Source of the DNA: Microbacterium sp. SORGH_AS_1204
GTDB taxonomy: Bacteria; Actinomycetota; Actinomycetes; Actinomycetales; Microbacteriaceae
Length of the DNA stretch: 64,000 nucleotides
Reading direction: 5' to 3'
Assembly (NCBI RefSeq): GCF_030818935.1
Contig: NZ_JAUTBD010000001.1
Span: 2,728,001-2,792,000 of the forward strand
The translations under genes were made by a program, and so were the position numbers. The notes below the pieces were generated by a model that worked only from the letters and a program-made list of their open reading frames with translations, had not been told where the DNA came from and searched no databases. This document shows, one piece after another, positions 56,957 to 64,000 of the stretch (the stretch's first letter is position 1; every line of letters starts with the position of its first letter).

Positions 56957-57559
56957 CTAGATCCACCCCCGCTCACGCGCATGGATCGTCGCCTGCTGCC
57001 GACTCGCCAGCCCGAGCTTGCCGAGTACCGACGAGACGTGGTTGCGCACGGTCCCGGCCGACAGGTGCAGGGCCGCGGCGATCTCGGCGACCGTCTCCCC
57101 GCGCGCACCGGCGCGCAGCACGTCGAGCTCCCGGTCGGTGAGCGGACTCCGCTCGTCGCTCAGCGCGTCGGCGGCGATCTCGGGGTCGACGTAGCGGCGC
57201 CCGGCGGCGACTTCGCGGATCACTGCGGCCACGTCATCCGCGGGTCGGGACTTGGGCAGAAAGCCGTCGACGCCTGCACCGAGCGCCCGTCGCAGCACGC
57301 CCGGCCGGGCGTGGCGCGTGACGATGACGCAGCGCGAGGGCACGCGCCGGAGGATGCGCGCGGCGGTGTCGACGCCGTCGAGACCGGGCATCTCGAGGTC
57401 GAGCAGGCACACGTCGGGGCGCAGGCGCTCGGCCTCGGCGAGCGCGCTCTCGCCGTCGCGGCACTCGGCGACGACGTCGAGGTCGTCTTCGAGCCGCAGC
57501 AGGGCGGCGAGCGCCGTGCGGATCATGTCTTCGTCGTCGGCGATGAGCACGCGGATCAT
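56957..57559 (-). CDS. NarL/LuxR-family response regulator
   Basis: A 200-residue two-component regulator. The receiver domain has acidic residues D8-D9-E10, the phospho-acceptor D54 (CLLDLEMPG) and the conserved K in LPKSRP. A LuxR helix-turn-helix ends the protein (LTDRELDVLRAGARGETVAEIAAALHL, HVSSVLGKLGLASRQQA). Its ATG overlaps the stop of the kinase gene (ATGA). It belongs to the DesK-DesR/LiaR-like group that often controls an adjacent ABC-2 exporter, which here lies directly downstream. Confidence 0.93.
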   Translation of the reverse strand: MIRVLIADDEDMIRTALAALLRLEDDLDVVAECRDGESALAEAERLRPDVCLLDLEMPGLDGVDTAARILRRVPSRCVIVTRHARPGVLRRALGAGVDGFLPKSRPADDVAAVIREVAAGRRYVDPEIAADALSDERSPLTDRELDVLRAGARGETVAEIAAALHLSAGTVRNHVSSVLGKLGLASRQQATIHARERGWI

Positions 57560-58725
57560 GCCGTCACCCCCTCGGGCACGTGGACGGTGAGTCGGAACCG
57601 GTCGCCGAGGCGGGTGGCATCCATCGTTCCTCCGACGGCGCCGACGCGCTCGACGATGCCCAAGAGCCCCGCGCCGTCGCCCACCGGCGAGGCCGCGCCG
57701 CGCGCGTCGTTCTCGACCGTCAGCACCCACGCTCCTCGATGGCGGGCGAGCGAGAGGGATGCCGAACCCCCGCCGCCGTGTTTGAGCACGTTCGTCGTCG
57801 ACTCGCGGACCACCGGGCCGAGCACGTCGGCGGGCGCCCGCCCGGCCTCGGCGTCGACGAGCAGGTCGACGGTCAAGCCCGCGGCGCGCAGCAGGTCGGC
57901 GGCGTTGGCGAGTTCGTCGGGCAGGGGCACGCCGCGGAACCGCGCGGCGAGATCGCGCGTGCCCCGGCGTGCCTCGTCGACGCTGGCGCGGGCCGCGCGC
58001 ACCTGTTCGGCCGCGGCATCCGGATCGCGCCCCATCATCTTCTCGGCGAGCTCGAGCTGCAGGGCGATCACCTGGAGGTGGTGACCCTGCAGGTCGTGCA
58101 GGTCGCTCGCGAGGCGCAGGCGCTCCTGCGCGGCGGCCAACCGTCCCTCGGCGCGGCGCGCGCGATCGAGTTCGCGCACGATGTCCCACCACCACAGCGA
58201 CGTCGCCGACAGCGGCGGAAGCATCGCCACGAACAGCGCGAGCCCGAACACGGCGGCGACGTAGCCATCGGGGTTGAGGCGGGTGGCATCCATGATCCAC
58301 GCGGCGACGATCACCACGATCAGCAGCACGACCAGGCGCAGGCGGATGCCGTTGCGCCAGCGCACCAGACACAGGGCCTGCGCGGCGAGGGCGACGGCGA
58401 ACAGCAGGGAGCCGACGGCGGCACCGGCGAGGGTCCCGAACGCGACGCCGAGCCCGACCAGCGGCCAGACGGGGTGACGGGCGTCGCCGTCGTCGAGCGG
58501 CTCGCGGCGGTAGCGCAGAAGAAGAAGGACTGCGGATGCCGTCGACCCGGCCCCGCCGACCAGGTACAGCACGATGGCCAGCGGAGCGTCGTTCACGATG
58601 ACGGCCACGGCCCAGATCGCGAGTCCGAACACCTGCAGCGACAGGACGGAGGCGACGGTGTACCACCACGTGACGCGCACGTCGCGGGCGTAGGTGGCGG
58701 CGGAGGGAGTGCTCACCCCGGCCAT
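57556..58725 (-). CDS. DesK/NarL-type sensor histidine kinase
   Basis: A 389-residue membrane kinase. Five or six hydrophobic helices (about 20-165) lead to a HisKA_3 dimerisation domain with the phospho-acceptor histidine in ASDLHDLQGHHLQVIALQLE (about residue 205). An HATPase domain follows, with N box ESTTNVLKHG and G box GDGAGLLGIVERV. The absence of a large extracellular domain suggests it senses the membrane itself, as DesK and LiaS-like kinases do. A TGACATTCGTCA dyad sits immediately upstream. It forms an operon with the response regulator. Confidence 0.92.
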   Translation of the reverse strand: MAGVSTPSAATYARDVRVTWWYTVASVLSLQVFGLAIWAVAVIVNDAPLAIVLYLVGGAGSTASAVLLLLRYRREPLDDGDARHPVWPLVGLGVAFGTLAGAAVGSLLFAVALAAQALCLVRWRNGIRLRLVVLLIVVIVAAWIMDATRLNPDGYVAAVFGLALFVAMLPPLSATSLWWWDIVRELDRARRAEGRLAAAQERLRLASDLHDLQGHHLQVIALQLELAEKMMGRDPDAAAEQVRAARASVDEARRGTRDLAARFRGVPLPDELANAADLLRAAGLTVDLLVDAEAGRAPADVLGPVVRESTTNVLKHGGGGSASLSLARHRGAWVLTVENDARGAASPVGDGAGLLGIVERVGAVGGTMDATRLGDRFRLTVHVPEGVTA

Positions 58726-58734
58726 CGTACGGCC

Positions 58735-58748
58735 GTGACATTCGTCAC
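58735..58748. promoter_or_regulatory. GTGACATTCGTCAC dyad at the start of the kinase gene
   Basis: An imperfect palindrome ten bases before the kinase start and just inside the gap to the GNAT gene. The core TGACATTCGTCA recurs exactly at 59882-59893. It is a candidate binding site for the NarL-type response regulator (autoregulation). Confidence 0.5.
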
Positions 58749-58750
58749 GG

Positions 58751-59311
58751 TCAGGGGCTGTGCAGAACCGTGGCGTACAGCAGCATGTCGCGCCGCTGTC
58801 CGCCGATGCGGTGGTAGCTGCGCAGCAGTCCCTCGCGCTCGTACCCGGCGCGTTCGGCGGTGCGGATCGAGGGGGCGTTCCACGGCTCGATGTACAGCGC
58901 GATGCGATGCAGGCCCGGCACGGTCGCTCCGAAGGCGGTCAGGGCGGCGAGCGCGTCGGCCGCGTGTCCCCGTCCGCGGGCGGAGGGGGCGACGACGTAG
59001 CCCGCGGTCGCCCGACCCTCGCCGAGCTCGGCGAGCCACAGCCCGCAGTGGCCGACGGCGGCGCCGGTCATGGCATCCGTCATCGCGAACGAGAAGCCGA
59101 CGCCCTCGCCGTGGCGGCCGCGCTGGCGCTCGATCCACACCTGCGCGTGCGCCTCCGTGGCGTCGGGCGGCAGCGTGCCCGTCTGCGCGATATACGGGTC
59201 GGTCGACAGCTCGCGCACCATCGCCATGTCGCGGTCGTCGACCTCTCGCAACCGGATGCCACCGTGCGCGGGCGGCGTGGTCGGCCAGGGCGGGAGGGGT
59301 CTGGGCGGCAT
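58751..59311 (-). CDS. RimJ/RimL-type GNAT acetyltransferase
   Basis: A 186-residue acetyltransferase similar to ribosomal-protein and antibiotic N-acetyltransferases of the RimJ/RimL branch. IRLREVDDRDMAMVRELSTDPYI starts the domain. VAPSARGRGHAADALAAL is the acetyl-CoA loop, and YIEPWNAPSIRTAERAGYEREGLLR is the typical Asn/Ser-containing end. The substrate is unknown. It lies on the same strand as the two-component genes but is separated from them by the dyad, so it is likely a separate unit. Confidence 0.86.
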   Translation of the reverse strand: MPPRPLPPWPTTPPAHGGIRLREVDDRDMAMVRELSTDPYIAQTGTLPPDATEAHAQVWIERQRGRHGEGVGFSFAMTDAMTGAAVGHCGLWLAELGEGRATAGYVVAPSARGRGHAADALAALTAFGATVPGLHRIALYIEPWNAPSIRTAERAGYEREGLLRSYHRIGGQRRDMLLYATVLHSP

Positions 59312-59326
59312 CGGTCGGGTCGGGGA

Positions 59327-59626
59327 TCAGCTCGGGAACGGGCGGTCGCGGTGGCTGTCGGGGAGGTCCGTCGGTGCGCGGTCCCAGAACTCGCTGGTCT
59401 CGGTGGAACGGTCCATCGGTGCGGCATCCATCGACCGGGGCGGGGTCCACCCGTACGCCGCGGACTGGGCGGCGCCGGCGCCCATGACGGGTGCGAGGGC
59501 GGAGCGCACGGCATCCTTCCGACGGCCCGTGCGACGGCGGAACAGCGCGATCGACAGGCGGACCAGGATGCCGACGGCCAGCACGCCCCAGAAGGCGGAC
59601 TCGATCCAGACGAAGGCGGGGGGCAT
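59327..59626 (-). CDS. Small single-pass membrane protein
   Basis: A 99-residue protein with one hydrophobic helix near the N-terminus (FVWIESAFWGVLAVGILVRL), a basic stretch (FRRRTGRRK) and a polar C-terminal tail. Codon use is typical of real genes here. I recognise no family. It is 15 bases upstream of the GNAT gene and may be co-transcribed with it. The ATG at 59626 has GGAG about six bases upstream (from GGGAGATATG). Confidence 0.65.
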   Translation of the reverse strand: MPPAFVWIESAFWGVLAVGILVRLSIALFRRRTGRRKDAVRSALAPVMGAGAAQSAAYGWTPPRSMDAAPMDRSTETSEFWDRAPTDLPDSHRDRPFPS

Positions 59627-60013
59627 GTCATATCTCCCTTCCGTCGCAACCGTTGCGGGTGAGCGACGCTACCCGGTCTGCGCGCCCTGCGGTAGCGCGG
59701 GGACCGTGGCGGCGGCGGGAGCATCAGGCCGGGAGGCCCATCCGCCCGGCTGCGGCCCGGCGACGCGAGGGGATCTGCGCTGCGGAGGAGAATCCCGCGC
59801 GGTGGGGCCCTCCCCTCCCGCGAAACTCCTCCCCTTCGCGAACCTCCTGCGCACCCGGCGCCCGCGGCATCCACCCGCCCGTGACATTCGTCATGCACGC
59901 TCCCGCGCATCCTCCCGCGCGGCCGTGACACCGCGACACTGCCGCCGAAGGGCCCGAATCGGTGGGATGGAATCACCGCGGAACACGCCGCGACCGATCC
60001 CCCAGGAGCAGTC
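59627..60013. promoter_or_regulatory. 387-bp divergent region with a TGACATTCGTCA site
   Basis: No gene is visible between the small membrane protein and the DedA-like gene. At 59881-59895 GTGACATTCGTCATG repeats the 12-base core found at the kinase promoter (58736-58747). The rest is GC-rich. A ribosome site (CAGGAG, about 60003-60008) precedes the DedA-like start. Confidence 0.55.
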
Positions 60014-60514
60014 ATGTCGAACCCCATCAGCGATCTCGTCCTCGGCTTCCAGGGCCTCGTCGCCGACGTGCCCGACCTCGTGCAGCCGCTCATCGTCGCC
60101 CTCGCCGGCGCGGTGCCGTTCATCGAGGGCGAGGGCGCCGCGGCCATCGGCATCATCGGCGGCATCACCCCCGTCGTCGCCGCCGTCGCCGGCGCGGTCG
60201 GCAACCTCATCTGCGTCGCGATCGTCGTGCTGGCGACCTCGCGGGTGCGCACCGCCGTCACGACCCGCCGCGGGGCGCCCGAAAAGCCCGTCACCGCCCG
60301 CCGCCAGAAGTTCGAGCGGGCGTACCACCGCTACGGCACCCCCGGCGTGAGCCTGCTCGGCCCGCTGCTGCTGCCCACCCAGTTCACCGCCGCCGCCCTC
60401 ACCTCGACCGGGGTTTCCCCGGCGCGCGTGATCGCGTGGCAGGCCGCCGCGATCGTGCTGTGGACGACCGTGATCACGTTGATCATCGCCGGCGTTATCC
60501 GGTTCGCCGCGTGA
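60014..60514 (+). CDS. DedA-like / small multidrug-export family membrane protein
   Basis: A 166-residue protein with about four membrane segments. VPFIEGEGAAAIGIIGG near residue 35 resembles the E-x-G membrane re-entrant motif of the Sm_multidrug_ex/SNARE-associated (DedA-like) family. YHRYGTPGVSLLGPLLLPTQFTAAALTSTGVSPARVIAWQA in the second half matches its conserved G-P-x-x-P hairpin. Such proteins include lipid transporters and poorly defined exporters. It has its own strong terminator and a dyad shared with the two-component operon upstream. Confidence 0.78.
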   Translation: MSNPISDLVLGFQGLVADVPDLVQPLIVALAGAVPFIEGEGAAAIGIIGGITPVVAAVAGAVGNLICVAIVVLATSRVRTAVTTRRGAPEKPVTARRQKFERAYHRYGTPGVSLLGPLLLPTQFTAAALTSTGVSPARVIAWQAAAIVLWTTVITLIIAGVIRFAA

Positions 60515-60552
60515 CGGCATCCGGCCCGGGCGCCCATCGCATCAGCAGAGCA

Positions 60553-60592
60553 CCGCGTCGCGACCGCCGCCTCCCCGGCGGTCGCGACGCGG
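60553..60592 (+). terminator. Hairpin terminator after the DedA-like gene
   Basis: CCGCGTCGCGACCGCC and GGCGGTCGCGACGCGG form a perfect 16-bp stem with an eight-base loop, 39 bases after the stop codon. Confidence 0.88.
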
Positions 60593-60845
60593 CGTCATGA
60601 GGTCTTCGGTGCGAGCGGAGGTGCGGCGCGAGCGAAGCTGCGTGCGGCACAGAGCTCGCGGCGCGGGCAGCGCTGCGGCAAGGGCCTGAGAGTCAGACGG
60701 TGGTGCGGCGCAGGCTCCCGTCCCGCGAGCGGCCCGGGCGTCCGGCGCCCGCTCGCCGGCTCCCACAGAAAGCCTCCCTTCGCCAGCCCCGCCGACCCTG
60801 TCAACGCCCGAGCGCTGCATCCGCTCCGCGACATAACGTGCCGCC
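60593..60845. other. Gene-free gap before the phosphoglycerate-mutase-family gene
   Basis: A 253-base GC-rich stretch, beyond the terminator, with no supportable gene. Several GCGCGAGCG / CGCGGCGCG runs could form weak hairpins. The promoter for the next gene is expected near 60790-60835, where CCCTGTCAACG and GACATAACGT are the AT-richer pieces. Confidence 0.5.
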
Positions 60846-61562
60846 ATGGCAGTGACGCGACTCTTGCTCATCCGACACGGCGAAAGCGAAGGCAACGTGG
60901 CCGCGTCGGAGGCCGAGCGGGCCGGTTCCCCCGTGATCGCGCTCGACATCCGCGATGCCGACGTGGAGCTCTCCCCCGTCGGCCGCGAGCAGGCCGAAGC
61001 CCTCGGCACGTGGCTCCGCTCCGTCGCGGACGACGTCGACGAGTACTGGGTGTCGCCCTACCGCCGCGCACGGCAGACCCTCGCGATCGCGCTGAACGAC
61101 GTGCCCGCGGCATCCCAGGCGCTCGTCGATGAGCGGCTGCGCGACCGGGAGCTCGGCATCCTGGATCTGCTCACCTGGCAGGGCGTGCAGGAACTGCACC
61201 CCGAAGAGGCCGCGCGCCGGCGCCACCTCGGCAAGTTCTCCCACCGGCCGCCGGGCGGGGAGTCGTGGGCCGATGTCGCGCTGCGGCTGCGGTCGTTCTT
61301 CCGCGATGCGCTCGAGCGGCCGTCGCCGACCGTGGTGGTCGTCGCGCACGACGCCGTGATCATGCTGATCCTCTACATCCTGCTGCACCTCGATGAGGCG
61401 AAACTGCTCGCCTTCGCCTCCAGCCACACTGTGTGCAACGCCTCGGTGACCGAGCTCGTCCGCGACGACGAGGGCTGGAAGCTCGTCACCTTCTCGGCCG
61501 TCGACCACCTCGAGAGTCAGGGCGCCGACGTCACCGTGCACTCCGGAGAAGACGATGTCTGA
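60846..61562 (+). CDS. Histidine phosphatase (phosphoglycerate mutase-like) family protein
   Basis: A 238-residue histidine phosphatase. The phospho-acceptor H11 lies in LLIRHGESEGN, the second arginine in VSPYRRARQTL and the second histidine in VVVVAHDAVIM. It is in the cofactor-dependent phosphoglycerate mutase superfamily, but members range from sugar phosphatases to regulators, and the substrate cannot be read. Its last eight bases overlap the next gene (nnrD), so the two are coupled. A role in metabolite repair alongside nnrD is speculative. Confidence 0.87.
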   Translation: MAVTRLLLIRHGESEGNVAASEAERAGSPVIALDIRDADVELSPVGREQAEALGTWLRSVADDVDEYWVSPYRRARQTLAIALNDVPAASQALVDERLRDRELGILDLLTWQGVQELHPEEAARRRHLGKFSHRPPGGESWADVALRLRSFFRDALERPSPTVVVVAHDAVIMLILYILLHLDEAKLLAFASSHTVCNASVTELVRDDEGWKLVTFSAVDHLESQGADVTVHSGEDDV

Positions 61563-62379
61563 ACCCGTCACCCTGCAGCTGCTGCGCGAGTGGGGCCTGC
61601 CCGATGCCGGCGGCTCGAAGAAGTCACGCGGACAGGTCGTCGTCGTGGGCGGTTCGCCCCGCTCCCCCGGCGCGGTGCTGCTGTCGGCCGAGGCGACCCT
61701 GCGAGTCGGCGCGGGCCGGGTCGGTCTCGCAGTTCCCGCCGCGCTCGCGCCGAGCCTCGGCCCCGCCATGCCGGAAGCGGGCGTGTACGAGCTGCCGACC
61801 GGGTCGGGCCCGCTCGACGAGGCTCTGCGCTCGGGTCTGGAGTCGGCGGATGCCGTGCTCCTCGGCCCGGGTTTCGATGATCCGGATGCCACCCGCGCGG
61901 CGCTGCAGACCGTGGCCGGCGCCGACATCGACCGCCTCGTGCTCGATGCGTTCGCGCTCGGCATCCTGCCGTCGTTCGATCGCGGCATCCTGCCCTCCGA
62001 CCTGCTCATCAACGCGAACGAAGAGGAGGCGGCTCTCCTGCTCGAACGCGACCTGGGCGATGATCGCGAGGCCGACATCACCGAGATCGCTCGCCGTTAC
62101 GACGCCGTCGTGCACTGCTTCGGTACCGTCGCTCACCCCGACGGGCGGTGCTGGCAGGCCCAGCCGGGCGGGTCGGGCCTCGGCACCGCCGGCAGCGGCG
62201 ACGTGCTCTCGGGCGCCATCGCGGGGTTCGCCGCCCTCGGCATGGAGCCGGAGCGCGCGGCCGTCTGGGGCGGGTGGACGCACGCCCGCGCCGGCGACCG
62301 GCTCACCGAGCGGGTGGGTGTGGGCTTTCTCGCGCGGGACCTGCTGCCGGAGCTGACCGCCGTCGTGCACGAGAGCTGA
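61555..62379 (+). CDS. nnrD: ADP-dependent NAD(P)H-hydrate dehydratase
   Basis: A 274-residue ribokinase-like enzyme that repairs hydrated NAD(P)H. KKSRGQVVVVGGSPRSPGAVLLSAEATLRVGAGRVGLA matches the NnrD N-terminus. LLGPGFDDPDATRAAL, INANEEEAALLL and the C-terminal GLGTAGSGDVLSGAIAGFAALG (the anion-hole GSGD motif) are diagnostic. The epimerase (NnrE) domain found fused in some bacteria is absent. It overlaps the upstream gene by eight bases and, at its 3' end, a convergent hydrolase gene by 77 bases. Confidence 0.9.
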   Translation: MSEPVTLQLLREWGLPDAGGSKKSRGQVVVVGGSPRSPGAVLLSAEATLRVGAGRVGLAVPAALAPSLGPAMPEAGVYELPTGSGPLDEALRSGLESADAVLLGPGFDDPDATRAALQTVAGADIDRLVLDAFALGILPSFDRGILPSDLLINANEEEAALLLERDLGDDREADITEIARRYDAVVHCFGTVAHPDGRCWQAQPGGSGLGTAGSGDVLSGAIAGFAALGMEPERAAVWGGWTHARAGDRLTERVGVGFLARDLLPELTAVVHES

Positions 62380-63100
62380 ACGCACGGATCCGCTCCGCCG
62401 TCTCGCTCGGTGCGGTGAAGTGGGCGAGGTGCCGGTGGCCTTCGATCACGGCGACCTCGGCGATCGGCGCGCGTGCGGCGAGCCACTCCACCCACTCCTG
62501 CGAGGCGATCGGGTCGTTCGACCCGCGCATGAGAAGCAGCGGCACCGCGAGGCCTGACATTCGCTCCTCGATCGGGTACCGCAGCATGTGCACCGCCTGC
62601 CGCGCGTACCAGACGGGTCCGCACCGCAGGTAGTCGCCGACGACGATGCCGTTCAGCCGCGGCGGCTCGAGGGCGGAGTCCCGGGCAAGCAGCCATCCCT
62701 GCGTGAGCGCGTTGCGGCGCGCACTATCGGTGACCGGCCCGAGCGCGACGACGCCCCGCGCCAGGTCGGGTCGCAGACGGGCGAGCTCGACCACCCACTG
62801 CGATCCCATCGACTGCCCGACGAGCACGGCGTCACGCACTCGCAGCTCGTCGAGCACACGGCCGAGGGCGTCGGCGGTCTCGCGGATGCCGGGCGACCGG
62901 CCCGGTGTCGGTACCCCGCCGAAGCCGGGAAGGTCGACGGCGTGCACCTCGGCATCCGTCGCCAGCTCGTGGTGCAGGGGCCGGAAGTAGCGGTGCGACA
63001 TGCCGATGCCGTGCACGAACACGTAGGCCGGAGTCCCCGGCCGCCGCGTCGAGAAGGAGCGGAAGCCGAGGTCGGTCACGGAGTGGTGCTGCGTGGTCAC
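62303..63100 (-). CDS. Alpha/beta-hydrolase family protein
   Basis: A 265-residue alpha/beta-hydrolase. The oxyanion motif HGIGMSHRYF, the nucleophile elbow GQSMGSQ (Ser nucleophile), the acid near LLLMRGSNDPIAS and the catalytic His in EGHRHLAHF make a complete triad. Esterase, lipase or C-C hydrolase activity is possible. I place the start at GTG 63100 (V-TTQHHSVT); the frame is open to 63199 (GTG), but those codons are Pro-rich and poorly supported. Its 3' end overlaps nnrD by 77 bases on the opposite strand. Confidence 0.85.
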   Translation of the reverse strand: MTTQHHSVTDLGFRSFSTRRPGTPAYVFVHGIGMSHRYFRPLHHELATDAEVHAVDLPGFGGVPTPGRSPGIRETADALGRVLDELRVRDAVLVGQSMGSQWVVELARLRPDLARGVVALGPVTDSARRNALTQGWLLARDSALEPPRLNGIVVGDYLRCGPVWYARQAVHMLRYPIEERMSGLAVPLLLMRGSNDPIASQEWVEWLAARAPIAEVAVIEGHRHLAHFTAPSETAERIRAFSSRARRRSAPAAGPARESPHPPAR

Positions 63101-63215
63101 GCCGGTCACCGTAGGCGCCACCAACGGGCGGGCGTCCGGGGGTTGCCGCGGGAGATTTCCCGGGTGCGGAAGCGGCGGGGCGCCATCCCGATCCGACACG
63201 ACGCCCCGCCCGGGA

Positions 63216-63827
63216 TCACGACAGCTCGTTCAGCAGCTGCTCCATCTCGGCGATCTCGGCCGTCTGCGTCTCGACGATGCTCTCCGCGAGCGCGACGGCA
63301 TCGGCGTTCGAGCCGTCGTCGATCTCGTCGTGCGCCATCTCCACCGCACCACGGTGGTGCTCGACCATCTGCGACAGGAAGAGTCGGGCGGCCTCACTGC
63401 CCGACGCGGTGTCGAGCGCCTGCATGTCGTCTTCGCTCATCATGCCGCCGCCGTGGTGCATGCCGTCACCGTCGGTCAGCGCGGCGCCCCAGTCGCTCAG
63501 CCATCCCTGCATCGTGTCGATCTCGGGTTGCTGCGCGGCCTTGATCTCGGTCGCGAGAGCGGTGACGCGCTCGTCGATGCCGTCCTTCGCCAGCAGCGTG
63601 TCCGCCATCTCGATGGCCTGCTGGTGGTGCGGGATCATCATGCTTGTGAACATGACGTCAGCCTCGGTGGCGTCGGACTGGGGAGCGGCGTCGTCGGAGG
63701 AGGATGCCGTGGCGCCGCCGCCGTGGTCCATGCCGGGCATGCTGTCGGATCCGCCGCCGCTGCACCCGGCGAGCAGGAGCAGGGCGGTGAGGGTGAGTGC
63801 GGCAATCGCCGCAGATCGGTTCTTCAT
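63216..63827 (-). CDS. DUF305 family lipoprotein
   Basis: A 203-residue exported lipoprotein. The signal peptide ends in the lipobox LLAGC with C22 as the acylated cysteine. The mature part is rich in His and Met (SMPGMDHGG, MHHGGGMM, FTSMMIPHHQQAIEMA, FLSQMVEHHRGAVEMAHDEI), the two conserved helices of DUF305. The family is often next to copper-resistance genes, and the His/Met clusters could bind copper, but metal binding is inference. No copper genes are in this window; the upstream side is cut off soon after. Confidence 0.9.
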   Translation of the reverse strand: MKNRSAAIAALTLTALLLLAGCSGGGSDSMPGMDHGGGATASSSDDAAPQSDATEADVMFTSMMIPHHQQAIEMADTLLAKDGIDERVTALATEIKAAQQPEIDTMQGWLSDWGAALTDGDGMHHGGGMMSEDDMQALDTASGSEAARLFLSQMVEHHRGAVEMAHDEIDDGSNADAVALAESIVETQTAEIAEMEQLLNELS

Positions 63828-64000
63828 TGTGTGTTCTCCAGGGTCGGTGATGAGGCCCGAGGGTGATCGGGCGGTTCGCGCTGCCCGCGCGGAGCGGGCC
63901 GGCGCATCTTCACGTGCGATGGATGCAGAGAACGGTGAGTGAGGGCGGTGGGAGTGCGTGCGCCACGACCGACCACGAGAACGGTCGTGTCCGGCTCAGG
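63828..64000. other. Window edge upstream of the DUF305 gene
   Basis: I see no gene in the last 173 bases. The DUF305 ribosome site (GGAG, about 63838-63841) is close to its start. The remainder is GC-rich without a clear promoter; a gene entering from the right cannot be excluded. Confidence 0.4.

Overview
The window is very GC-rich, coding-dense DNA from an actinobacterium, most likely a Microbacteriaceae close to Microbacterium. The reasons are the strong G/C bias at third codon positions, the many GTG starts and ATGA/GTGA overlaps, a monomeric NADP isocitrate dehydrogenase, actinobacterial families such as DUF6350 and DUF385, and a very frequent GGATGCC/GGCATCC motif. I saw no rRNA, tRNA, CRISPR array, phage or insertion sequence. 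Base-level quality is imperfect: three conserved genes (ABC exporter subunit, purH, NCS2 permease) each carry a single-base frameshift.

Region 1 (1-11.8 kb) is an aromatic-acid catabolic island for the homoprotocatechuate (3,4-dihydroxyphenylacetate) meta-cleavage route. It holds a cut-off flavoprotein hydroxylase, a divergent IclR regulator, a ThDP-dependent decarboxylase-like enzyme, a GNAT protein, an unusual FAH-RraA fusion, an FCD-type GntR regulator and hpaE-hpaD-hpaH-hpaI. Together these would open the ring and yield pyruvate and succinate semialdehyde. Region 2 (11.8-14.7 kb) is a tandem repeat field, then a HATPase-LuxR regulator divergent from hxlB-hxlA (ribulose monophosphate formaldehyde fixation).

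Region 3 (14.7-26 kb) has folate C1 genes (glyA under a clear ZTP riboswitch, then folD), a GlcD-type FAD oxidase, an L,D-transpeptidase, isocitrate dehydrogenase and an orphan DUF559 nuclease-like gene. Region 4 (26-37 kb) has a heterodimeric ABC exporter with a possible leader peptide, alkylation repair (Ada-AlkA fusion and Ogt), a large secreted protein of unknown function, a dihydrolipoamide-dehydrogenase-like flavoprotein and a DUF1697 gene.

Region 5 (37-49 kb, all minus strand) runs nirB-nirD-cysG-hemD-cbiX (assimilatory nitrite reductase plus its sirohaem supply), a small membrane protein, a DUF6350 protein, purN and purH. Region 6 (49-64 kb) holds a DUF385 protein, an NCS2 purine permease, sucCD, a RidA protein, a two-component system followed by an ABC-2 transporter, a DedA-like membrane protein, a phosphoglycerate-mutase-family protein, nnrD, an alpha/beta hydrolase and a DUF305 lipoprotein.

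Intergenic DNA is rich in several distinct repeat families. Candidate regulatory links include a shared palindrome upstream of icd and sucCD, a 20-bp dyad at hxlB, an operator at the FAH-RraA/GntR operon, and a dyad repeated at the two-component system and the DedA-like gene.
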